A stretch of DNA of 64,000 bases. It comes from Extensimonas perlucida. GTDB taxonomy: Bacteria; Pseudomonadota; Gammaproteobacteria; Burkholderiales; Burkholderiaceae_C. The position numbers and the translations under genes were made by a program. Under the pieces are notes generated by a model. It was not told where the DNA came from. It did no database searches and saw only the letters and a program-made list of their open reading frames with translations. The DNA lies in NCBI RefSeq assembly GCF_007655255.1, contig NZ_VMYE01000004.1, positions 153,334 to 217,333 of the forward strand, given 5' to 3'. Shown here in pieces: positions 55,814 through 64,000 of the stretch (the first letter of the stretch is position 1; every line of letters begins with the position of its first letter).

Positions 55814-56856
55814 GTCGAAGCCGCGGCGCGCACTGCCGGCTGCGATGCCGGGGCTTTACCGCCGGCACCTTGCGGCGTTTGCAATTCTGCGCAGGCCCCG
55901 TACTCATGGGCATGGTATTGCTGCCCGCCTCCCGACTCGTAATAGATGCGCGTGAGCAGCTCACCCACGAGCCCCACGGCAATGAACTGCATGCCCATGA
56001 GCACCAGCAGCACACCCGCGAGCAGCAGGGGCCGCCCGCCAATGTCCGCCCCCAGAAGCTTTTGCACCAGCAGCCAGGCCAGGATCAGCATGCCAGGCGT
56101 GGCCAGCCACAGGCCCAGGCCGCCGAAGGCATGCAGCGGGCGCTGGCGAAAGCGCATGAAAAACACCATGAAGATCAGGTCGAGGATGACGCGAAACGTG
56201 CGGTCTATCCCGTACTTGGAAACACCGCGCGTGCGCGCGTGGTGGCGCACGGGCACTTCCGCGATGCGCGCGCCCGCGTCGCGCGCAAGCGATGGAATGA
56301 AGCGGTGCAACTCGCCATAGAGCCGGATGCGGTCGATGATGGGCCGGCGGTAAGCTTTGAGGGCACAGCCGTAGTCGTGCAGCTGCACCTGGGTCGCGCG
56401 CGAGATCAGCCGGTTGGCCAGCACCGACGGCAGGCGCCGCGACAAGGCTTTGTCCTGGCGGTTCTGGCGCCAGCCGGAAATCATGTCCACCGTGGGGTCG
56501 GCCTCGAGCCGCGCGAGCAGCAGCGGGATGTCGCCGGGCTCGTTTTGCAGGTCGGCATCCAGGGTCACGACGTAGCGGCCGCGCACGCGATCGAAGCCCG
56601 CCTGCAATGCGCTCGACTGGCCATAGTTGCGCACCAGGCACACGGCTCGCAGCCATGGGCGGGTCGCGGCGAGCTCGCGCAGGCGCTCGCCGCTGCCGTC
56701 GGTCGAGCCATCGTCCACCGCGATCAGCTCGTAGCTGAGCGGCTGCGTGCGCATGGCGGCGTCGATGCGCTCCACCAGCTCTGGCAGATTGTCGAATTCG
56801 TTGTAAATGGGGACGACGATGGAGACGTCGGGATCGGGCGCAGTCACGGGGAGCAT
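55810..56856 (-). CDS. GT2 glycosyltransferase, ArnC/DPM1-like
   Basis: 348 aa. GT-A domain with VSIVVPIYNEFDNLPELVER, AVDDGSTDGS, VTLDADLQNEPGD (the metal-binding DAD) and HDYGCALKAYRR, then two membrane helices (GGLGLWLATPGMLILAWLLV; LLLAGVLLVLMGMQFIAVGL). Family members move a sugar to undecaprenyl phosphate, as ArnC does. Divergent from a GT39 gene that would use such a donor. Confidence 0.9.
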   Translation of the reverse strand: MLPVTAPDPDVSIVVPIYNEFDNLPELVERIDAAMRTQPLSYELIAVDDGSTDGSGERLRELAATRPWLRAVCLVRNYGQSSALQAGFDRVRGRYVVTLDADLQNEPGDIPLLLARLEADPTVDMISGWRQNRQDKALSRRLPSVLANRLISRATQVQLHDYGCALKAYRRPIIDRIRLYGELHRFIPSLARDAGARIAEVPVRHHARTRGVSKYGIDRTFRVILDLIFMVFFMRFRQRPLHAFGGLGLWLATPGMLILAWLLVQKLLGADIGGRPLLLAGVLLVLMGMQFIAVGLVGELLTRIYYESGGGQQYHAHEYGACAELQTPQGAGGKAPASQPAVRAAAST

Positions 56857-57005
56857 GTTCCAAAGGTAAACGGCAGCCGCCTATACTACCCCGTTGCCCT
56901 ACCCCGTTGCCTCACCGCTGCGTGCTTGCAGCGGCAACCCCATCCCTAATGCCTGCCTGGCGCACCGTGCAAGCACCTGTTTGCCGACGCCCGCGGCCTT
57001 TCTCC

Positions 57006-58559
57006 ATGACGTCCGCGCACACACCGTCCTCCCGAGACTGGCAAGCCCGCCTGTACGAGCATCCGCTCGTCTGGCTCGTGCTGCTGACCGTGGCGCACGT
57101 GGTATCCCGCGTGGCGATTTCACCGGGCATGAAGTGGGACGAATCGGAGCAGATTCTGTGGGCGCAGCAGTTTGCCTTGGGTTATGGGCCGCAGCCGCCG
57201 CTCTACACCTGGATGCAATGGGCCGTGTGCCAACTGCTGGGGCCGAGTGTGCTCGCGCTGGCGCTCGTAAAACAAGTGCTGATCGCGCTGAGCTACGTGC
57301 TGGCCTGGCACGCGGCACGCACCCTGCTCGACCCGCCGGGTGCCTGGCGCGTCGCCGGGGCGCTGGTGCTGATGCTGCCGTTCGGCTGGCACGCGCTGCG
57401 TGACCAGACGCACAGCGTGCTGGTCACGGCCATGGGTTTTGGCGCCTGGTGGGCGGTGCTGCGCCAGATCCGTGCGCCGCAGCCTGGCAATTTTTTGTGG
57501 CTCGGGCTGTTCTGCGGCTTAGGGCTGCTGACCAAATACAACTTCGCGCTGTTCATCGCCGCCTTGCTGCTTGCAGCCCTGACCGTGCCGCAGGCACGGC
57601 GCGCCGTGCTGGCCCCCGGATGGTGGTGGGCACCACTCGTGGGGCTGCTGATCTTTGCGCCCCACGGGTATTGGCTGCTCTCGCACTGGCACCAGGCCAC
57701 CGCGGAAACATTGCAGAAGATGGATATCTCGGCGCAAAGAACGTGGTTGCAAGGCTTGGGCAGTCTGGCACTGGCGGTGCTCTCGACGCTGGGCCTGTGG
57801 CTGCTGGTATTGCTGCTGAGCTACCGCCGCCGGTTGTGGCGCGCAAACCCTGGACGGCCCCCCACCAGCCCCCCCGGCCATAGCACCCCGGCCTGGCGTG
57901 CCTGGGCTTGGCCCTTGCTTGGTCGCTATCTGCTCATCGTGTGCCTGGCGCTCTTGGGCATGGTGCTGGCAGGCGGCGTGAGCCATTTCAAGCAGCGATG
58001 GGTGCTGCCGCTGCTGTCGATCACCCCACTGGCCTTGTATGTCTGGCGCCCGGTGCTGCTCGAGCCCGCTGCCGGCCGCGGCTACACCACCGCCGTAGTG
58101 GGGGTGGCACTGTTTTTTCTGGTGCTGGCCACGGCACGCCCCTGGATCGCCGGCTGGCGCGGCGACGCGGACGAACTCAATCACCCCGTGCCCCAACTCG
58201 CAGAACTACTCACGCGCGCCGGCTACGATGGCCGCGGCGTGATCGTCGGCTCCGACCACATGATCGCGGCCATGTTGCATTCGCGCTTTCCGCAAGGCTT
58301 TGCGCTCGCGTGTGCGGGGCCCGATCCTTCGCAAGCGGACTGCATCCGCAGCGCACATGCGCGTGCCCATGCGGCGGGCGTGGGCCTGCTGCTGGTGGCG
58401 CGCCGCGACCGTGCGCCCGCGAGTTGGTGGAATGGCGTTTTTGCCGTGCTGCCGGCCGCACCAGTGCATGCACTCGATCTTCCCTTGGACAAAATGCCCC
58501 GCAACACGCCGCCCATGCGCTATGAATATGTGTGGCTGCCGGCCCCGATCGCGCCATGA
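57006..58559 (+). CDS. GT39/ArnT-like membrane glycosyltransferase
   Basis: 517 aa, 10 or more hydrophobic helices. The first periplasmic loop has the Asp-Glu pattern of GT-C enzymes (GMKWDESEQILWAQ, then GPQPPLYTWMQWAVCQLLG). These enzymes take sugar from polyprenyl phosphate and attach it to a surface molecule, such as lipid A in ArnT. ATG 57006; an earlier ATG at 56907 is possible. The stop overlaps the epimerase start. Confidence 0.87.
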   Translation: MTSAHTPSSRDWQARLYEHPLVWLVLLTVAHVVSRVAISPGMKWDESEQILWAQQFALGYGPQPPLYTWMQWAVCQLLGPSVLALALVKQVLIALSYVLAWHAARTLLDPPGAWRVAGALVLMLPFGWHALRDQTHSVLVTAMGFGAWWAVLRQIRAPQPGNFLWLGLFCGLGLLTKYNFALFIAALLLAALTVPQARRAVLAPGWWWAPLVGLLIFAPHGYWLLSHWHQATAETLQKMDISAQRTWLQGLGSLALAVLSTLGLWLLVLLLSYRRRLWRANPGRPPTSPPGHSTPAWRAWAWPLLGRYLLIVCLALLGMVLAGGVSHFKQRWVLPLLSITPLALYVWRPVLLEPAAGRGYTTAVVGVALFFLVLATARPWIAGWRGDADELNHPVPQLAELLTRAGYDGRGVIVGSDHMIAAMLHSRFPQGFALACAGPDPSQADCIRSAHARAHAAGVGLLLVARRDRAPASWWNGVFAVLPAAPVHALDLPLDKMPRNTPPMRYEYVWLPAPIAP

Positions 58560-59566
58560 ACCCTGTTCTCGTCACCGGCAGCGCCGGCTTCATCGGTATG
58601 CACTGCGCGCTGCGCCTGCTCGAACGCGGTTGCCCAGTTGTCGGGCTGGACAACCTCAACAGTTACTACGACGTAGCGCTCAAGCAGGCTCGGCTTGCGC
58701 AGCTGCAGGCCCATCCGGGCTTTCGCTTCGTCAAGTTGGACTTGGCCGACCGCCAGGGGCTGGCTGCACTGTTCGACGAGGTGCGCCCGCACCGTGTCCT
58801 GCACTTGGCTGCCCAGGCGGGGGTGCGCTACTCGATCGAGCACCCGGACGACTACACCGACGCCAACCTGCTCGGCTTTGCCAACCTCCTGCAATGCTGC
58901 CGCAAACACCAAGTGGAACACCTGGTCTATGCCAGCAGCTCCAGCGTCTATGGCAGCAACGCCAAGATGCCGTATGCCGAAAGCGACGCGGTGGACCATC
59001 CGATCAGCTACTACGCCGCGACCAAAAAAGCCAACGAGCTCATGGCGCACACGTATGCGCACCTCTACGGCATCCCCATGACCGGACTGCGCTTTTTCAC
59101 CGTGTATGGCCCCTGGGGCCGGCCAGACATGGCCTTGTTCAAGTTCACCCGCGCCATGCTCGCGGGCGAAACCATAGACGTGTATGGCAATGGCCAACTG
59201 GTGCGCGATTTCACCTACATCGACGACATCGTTGAGGGCGTGCTGCGCGTACTCGACAAGCCCGCCACCCCTGATGCGCACTTCGACCCGCTGCACCCGA
59301 ACCCCGCCACCAGCTCCGCGCCCTACCGCATCTTCAACATCGGCAACAGCACACCCACGGTCTTGCTGGACTACATCGCAGCGCTCGAAGCAGCCCTAGG
59401 CATCAAAGCAAAAAAACGCCTGCTGCCGCGCCAGCCCGGCGACATGCAAAGCACCGCGGCCGACACGCGAGCGCTACAGGCATGGGTAAACTTTGCCCCG
59501 GCGACCAGCGTGAAAGAAGGTGTGCGGCGCTTTGTGGATTGGTACCGTGGTTTTTTTGGCGCGTAG
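58556..59566 (+). CDS. UDP-glucuronate 4-epimerase-like NAD-dependent epimerase
   Basis: 336 aa extended SDR. Rossmann motif VTGSAGFIGMHCALRLLERG, YASSSSVYG, the catalytic pair in SYYAATKKANELMAHTYAHL (YxxxK) and GLRFFTVYGPWGRPDMALFK, typical of UDP-GlcA 4-epimerases. It would supply UDP-GalA for surface polysaccharide or lipid A. ATG overlaps the GT39 stop (ATGA), so the two are co-translated. Confidence 0.9.
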   Translation: MNPVLVTGSAGFIGMHCALRLLERGCPVVGLDNLNSYYDVALKQARLAQLQAHPGFRFVKLDLADRQGLAALFDEVRPHRVLHLAAQAGVRYSIEHPDDYTDANLLGFANLLQCCRKHQVEHLVYASSSSVYGSNAKMPYAESDAVDHPISYYAATKKANELMAHTYAHLYGIPMTGLRFFTVYGPWGRPDMALFKFTRAMLAGETIDVYGNGQLVRDFTYIDDIVEGVLRVLDKPATPDAHFDPLHPNPATSSAPYRIFNIGNSTPTVLLDYIAALEAALGIKAKKRLLPRQPGDMQSTAADTRALQAWVNFAPATSVKEGVRRFVDWYRGFFGA

Positions 59567-59655
59567 CAAAAATGCCGTCATACGCGCCCCCAATGTGCCA
59601 AAAAAGTAAGGTGATTTAACGTATAATTTTTAGCTCTGCTGCCACAGCAGAGATC

Positions 59656-59731
59656 GGGTTCTTAGCTCAGTTGGTAGAGCAGCGGACTCTTAATCCGTAG
59701 GTCGAGTGTTCGAGTCACTCAGGACCCACCA
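59656..59731 (+). tRNA. tRNA-Lys (anticodon CTT)
   Basis: 76 nt with encoded CCA. Acceptor gggttct/aggaccc (one G-T pair), D arm tagctcagttggtagagc, anticodon loop ctcttaa, T arm gagtgttcgagtcactc. A truncated integrase lies 314 bp downstream. Confidence 0.94.
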
Positions 59732-59760
59732 AATTAAAGCGTGCTAAGTGCATGATTTAC

Positions 59761-59790
59761 AAAGGCCTCCCTCAGGAGGCCTTTGTTTTT
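59761..59790 (+). terminator. Intrinsic terminator after tRNA-Lys
   Basis: AAAGGCCTCC-ctca-GGAGGCCTTT followed by gttttt; 10-bp perfect stem. The 250 bp from here to the integrase start hold no supported gene. Confidence 0.9.
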
Positions 59791-60044
59791 CCCGGCGCAA
59801 ACAGTGCCCAAAGGGATGTTTGATAGCGCAAGTGATAGCGCAGAGCTCTGCCGGACACGGCGGTAGCGTTCGCGCAACGGCGCTCCAAACGAGCGAGGTT
59901 CGGCCCCAGCAGGCTAAAACCCGCACCTACACCCGTCATCCACAACTTGGGAATGACGAAAAATGAGTAGGTATCACACCCCCCTTCTGGCCACGCTGGC
60001 TGCGCAGGCCACCCTCCCCTGCGTGGCATCTGCGGAGGTCCACC

Positions 60045-60701
60045 ATGGCTAAGCAGTCCACACGCACCCCCAGCCCTTTCAAATATCGCAACGGCTGGCG
60101 TATCCAAGTGACCCTGGCCAACAGCAAGCGCCCGGCACGCACCTTCGAGAAATACGCCGATGCTCAGGCCTGGGCCAACGAACAGCTGGCCAATGCCGAC
60201 TGCGAACACACCCCTGTGCTGGGTGGCCCCACGCAAGCGACCCTGGCCCAGGCACTTGACCACTACGCACGGCACTGCTCTGTTTCAAAAAAGGGCGTAG
60301 CGCAGGAACTGACACGCATCAACCAGTACCTGGAAGCCACTGAGCTGCCCTTGCTCAAAGCCTACGCGAACGAAGACGGCGGCATCGATATCCGGCCCCT
60401 GGCACGCAACAGCACCCGGCCCGAGTTCGAGGCCTATATACGCAAGCGACGGGGCGCGCGCGATGGGACGTTCGCGTTCAAGCACCGCTTGGCGCAGATG
60501 AAGTGCAGCCGCATCTCGCCGACCGACATCCTGGCGTTTCGCGCCCAGATGCTCAAGGACGGACTGAGCGAGAGCACGATACAAAAGGAAATCGCAGCGA
60601 TTGCCATCGGTCGTTGCCGTTCTGACGCGCCACAATTTCTTCCTCGCAGCGGTCATCTGTGTGCCCGCGTGCTCTCCGACCCGACGGTCGATTTCATCTG
60701 A
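60045..60701 (+). pseudogene. Truncated tyrosine-recombinase integrase
   Basis: 218 codons. The N-terminus reads FKYRNGWRIQVTLANSKRPA and ARTFEKYADAQAWANEQLAN, an AP2-like arm-binding domain; then a SAM-like core-binding domain (ATLAQALDHYARHCSVSKKG; RISPTDILAFRAQMLKDGLS). The catalytic domain with its R-H-R-Y residues is missing; the frame runs into unrelated sequence after TIQKEIAAIAI. Good ribosome site GGAGGTCCACC. Its position after tRNA-Lys suggests the scar of an element once integrated at that gene. Confidence 0.75.
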
Positions 60702-61042
60702 GTAGCTGACATTGGGGTCATGCCAGATTGAGGCAGCATCTTGCCGAAAACGTGACGCAAGCACCCGAGGCACAAAAATCTTTTCATGTTTTGAAATTTT
60801 GTGTTAGAGTCAAAGCGTTTACAGTTTCTGCTTGCTGGCTGTAAACAGTTTGACTCTAGCTCACGGCACCAACCAAGCCGTCCTCTTTTCAGCCACCGAC
60901 CCGTCATATCGCATGGGTTGATCTGGTGGTCACTCTCCCCTCTGGCAAGCTCAACAGGTCGTACGTCGTACTGCCGCAGTCGTCGTCCATCCATGGGCAC
61001 GACGGCAGGTGCGTTGCGCACGACTCGAGAAAGTTGGCATAC
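60702..61042. other. 340-bp gene-free stretch after the integrase remnant
   Basis: A/T-richer than the surroundings. It contains a large inverted repeat (60806-60857) and no convincing ORF with a ribosome site. Probably the upstream region of the small gene at 61043. Confidence 0.4.
60806..60857. repeat. 19-bp inverted repeat hairpin
   Basis: AGAGTCAAAGCGTTTACAG (60806-60824) pairs with CTGTAAACAGTTTGACTCT (60839-60857) with two mismatches and a 14-nt loop. No T-run follows, so it is not a simple terminator. It could be an operator, an attachment-site relic or an mRNA structure before the cold-shock group. Confidence 0.7.
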
Positions 61043-61279
61043 ATGTCTTCCATGACACAAGAGTCTTTCCGCATCGGAAAGCTGCTATTCACCCCCTTCA
61101 GCCGCCTCGCAGAAGATGGCCGCTACAAAGCCGGACTGTCCATCAAGCGAGGGCAGGGCTCCTCTACCCACGACCGTGTCAGCATCTATGTTCCCACGTT
61201 CACCAGGATTGAAGAAGCGCTGATCTATGCACGAGCCATGGGCAACTACGAGTCCATCGGTTTGGCAACACCCGCCTGA
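61043..61279 (+). CDS. Small hypothetical protein (78 aa)
   Basis: MSSMTQESFRIGKLLFTPFS, then RLAEDGRYKAGLSIKRGQGS, then a basic beta-rich middle and a C-terminal helix EEALIYARAMGNYESIG. The layout of beta strands plus a final helix with A-x-x-Y-A resembles small proteins common near cold-shock genes in this family, but I do not recognise a named domain. ATG 61043 (or 61052). It precedes the cold-shock gene by 88 bp. Confidence 0.5.
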   Translation: MSSMTQESFRIGKLLFTPFSRLAEDGRYKAGLSIKRGQGSSTHDRVSIYVPTFTRIEEALIYARAMGNYESIGLATPA

Positions 61280-61367
61280 CCCACATCAGACGCGGCGCTT
61301 ACAGTACTTTTCATTCACCCAATTTTTTGACGCAATGTCGCGTCTTTAAAACCGAAAGGAATTCAAC

Positions 61368-61580
61368 ATGACAACTCAAACCGGAACCGTGAAATGGTTC
61401 AATGAAAGCAAAGGTTTTGGCTTCATTGCCCCTGACGATGGAGGCAAGGACCTGTTTGCCCACTTCAGGGAAATCCAGGGCAGCGGCTTCAAGACCCTGA
61501 CTGAAAACCAAAAAGTGGAATTTCAGGTGACCCAGGGCCCCAAAGGCGCGCAAGCGTCGAACATCTGCAGCGTGGCCTAA
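61368..61580 (+). CDS. Cold-shock domain protein
   Basis: 70 aa. [20 protein letters not shown] with RNP1 KGFGFI; RNP2 is DLFAHF, where DLFVHF is usual. Single-stranded RNA/DNA chaperone. Ribosome site AAAGGA. The 5' leader carries a short hairpin gacgc/gcgtc (61329-61344), in keeping with the structured leaders of csp mRNAs. Confidence 0.95.
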   Translation: MTTQTGTVKWFNESKGFGFIAPDDGGKDLFAHFREIQGSGFKTLTENQKVEFQVTQGPKGAQASNICSVA

Positions 61581-61703
61581 ACCAACCTTGATCCTGCCGT
61601 GCCGACCATCACTGGTTGAGTCATCCTCAGGCGCGATGCAAGAACATCCGCCGATTTTCGTGGCTTCTTAAAACTGCCACGCACTCTCTCCGAAAGGCTC
61701 CAA

Positions 61704-61991
61704 ATGAGTAACAAAATTTACGTCGGCAACTTGCCTTATTCCGTTGACGATCACTCGTTGAATCAAAACTTTTCCGCGTATGGAAGTGTTACATCCGCGA
61801 AGGTGATGATTGACCGCGATACCGGTCGATCCAAAGGTTTTGGCTTTGTTGAAATGACCACTGCTGATGAGGCCCAGGCAGCAATTACCGGGCTTCACGG
61901 CATGTCTGTAGGCGGACGATCTATCGTCGTCAACCTGTCGCGGCCGAAAGAATCCGGCGCGGGCTACGGTGGCGGTCAACGTCGCTACTGA
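61704..61991 (+). CDS. RRM-type RNA-binding protein
   Basis: 95 aa, one RNA recognition motif. RNP2 IYVGNL near residue 5, RNP1 KGFGFVEM near residue 47, and a short Gly/Arg tail (GYGGGQRRY). Such proteins in bacteria are often cold-induced. A hairpin cgtggc/gccacg lies at 61659-61681, just before the ribosome site. It stands between a cold-shock protein and a DEAD-box helicase. Confidence 0.94.
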   Translation: MSNKIYVGNLPYSVDDHSLNQNFSAYGSVTSAKVMIDRDTGRSKGFGFVEMTTADEAQAAITGLHGMSVGGRSIVVNLSRPKESGAGYGGGQRRY

Positions 61992-62145
61992 TAGTACGTA
62001 AGGGTGAAGCCCACGAGATCGCCGACCAGTAGCCGCCTCAATCCTCGTAAGGCCTCCTTTTATTTCCCTTCGCATGGAGGCTCGATGCAGGCACTGGCGA
62101 TCTGATTCGATGCCGGCCAGCCGGCTTCCTGCGTAACATGCATGC

Positions 62146-63564
<1,419 letters not shown>

Positions 63565-63601
63565 GGGTTGAGTTTCGATCATCCGCCCTCAGCTACAGGG
63601 C

Positions 63602-64000
63602 ATGGACAAAGAAGACGGACGCAAGCTGCCGCGGCAAGCGCAGCATGAAAGACGCAAGCAGGCGGTGCGGCTGCACCAGCGGGGCATGTCGGTCAAAGAC
63701 ATTGCTGCCGCGCTGGGGGTGGCCCAGGGCACCGTACGCAGCGCCGTCAAAGCGGTACAAGCCGGCGGCATCAAAGCGCTCAAGCCCAAACCCACGGGTC
63801 GGGCCGTCGGCCAAAAGAGAAAACTCACGCCCGAGCAAGAGTTGCACATCCAGCGCTTGATCTGCAAAAACCGCCCCGAGCAACTCAAGCTATCGTTTGC
63901 GTTGTGGACACGCGCCGCCGTGATGCTGCTCGTGCAACAAGAGTGCAGCATCGAGCTGCCCGTGCGCACCATGGGCGAATACCTCAAGCGCTGGGGCTTC
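63602..64000 (+). CDS. IS630-family transposase, N-terminal part (runs off the window)
   Basis: 133 codons without a stop to the window end. Helix-turn-helix DNA-binding region RLHQRGMSVKDIAAALGVAQ and GTVRSAVKAVQAGG, a linker (KPKPTGRAVGQKRKLTPEQE), then ALWTRAAVMLLVQQECSIEL and RTMGEYLKRWGF, the usual sequence before the DDE domain of IS630 transposases. ATG 63602. The catalytic domain lies beyond the window, so intactness cannot be judged. Confidence 0.85.
   Translation, partial: MDKEDGRKLPRQAQHERRKQAVRLHQRGMSVKDIAAALGVAQGTVRSAVKAVQAGGIKALKPKPTGRAVGQKRKLTPEQELHIQRLICKNRPEQLKLSFALWTRAAVMLLVQQECSIELPVRTMGEYLKRWGF

Overview
The window looks like chromosomal DNA of a high-GC betaproteobacterium of the order Burkholderiales, most likely family Comamonadaceae. 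The evidence is gene content and order (rpe-gph, trpEGDC-ung, ispB/tRNA-Pro/pilBCD-coaE-zapD-yacG, murJ/rpsT), a KdoO-type Kdo hydroxylase, DUF4148 proteins, and a roughly 45-bp interspersed repeat containing gatagctgcttgcgctt that I associate with this family. The genus is not determined.

Layout. 1-2.6 kb: a flavin-reductase-like gene broken by a 268-bp foldable element, rpoH under a CIRCE operator, and a MntA/HepT pair. 2.6-8.9 kb (minus): the tryptophan operon trpE, a chorismate mutase-TrpG fusion, a LysE-family exporter, trpD, two small overlapping ORFs, trpC and ung. 9.3-17.0 kb (plus): three genes of the transglutaminase/ATP-grasp/alpha-E peptide-modification type. 17-24 kb: accessory DNA with VapBC, an OprB-like porin, PrlF-YhaV and an MmeI-like restriction-methylation protein. 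23.9-25.5 kb: gph and rpe. 25.6-28 kb: two DUF4148 repeat proteins flanking a LysR regulator. 28-33 kb: a two-component system, a SirB1-like protein, murJ and rpsT. 33.3-40.3 kb: a TnpB-like protein without a nuclease domain, coupled to a type I secretion operon with two ABC transporters, HlyD and TolC. 40.5-47 kb (minus): Kdo hydroxylase, a DUF4149 protein, greA, carB and carA. 47.5-54.4 kb: ispB, tRNA-Pro, pilBCD, coaE, zapD, yacG. 54.4-59.6 kb: an IS5 fragment and a surface-sugar cluster. 59.6-64 kb: tRNA-Lys with an integrase remnant, a cold-shock group (Csp, RRM protein, DbpA), and an IS630 transposase running off the end.

Repeats shape much of the window. A 169-bp palindromic MITE-like element occurs five times: three copies are bounded by CTAG on both sides and several supply the stop codon of the adjacent gene. 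One copy sits in frame inside gph and adds about 56 codons. The roughly 45-bp repeat occurs about ten times, often inside reading frames. A third, Y-shaped element disrupts the first gene.

The best candidates for something little described are the RuvC-less TnpB-like protein fused into the secretion operon with a 13-bp perfect inverted repeat around its promoter and start, the protein-coding MITE in gph, and the Y-shaped element. All calls come from reading the sequence; no database search was run.
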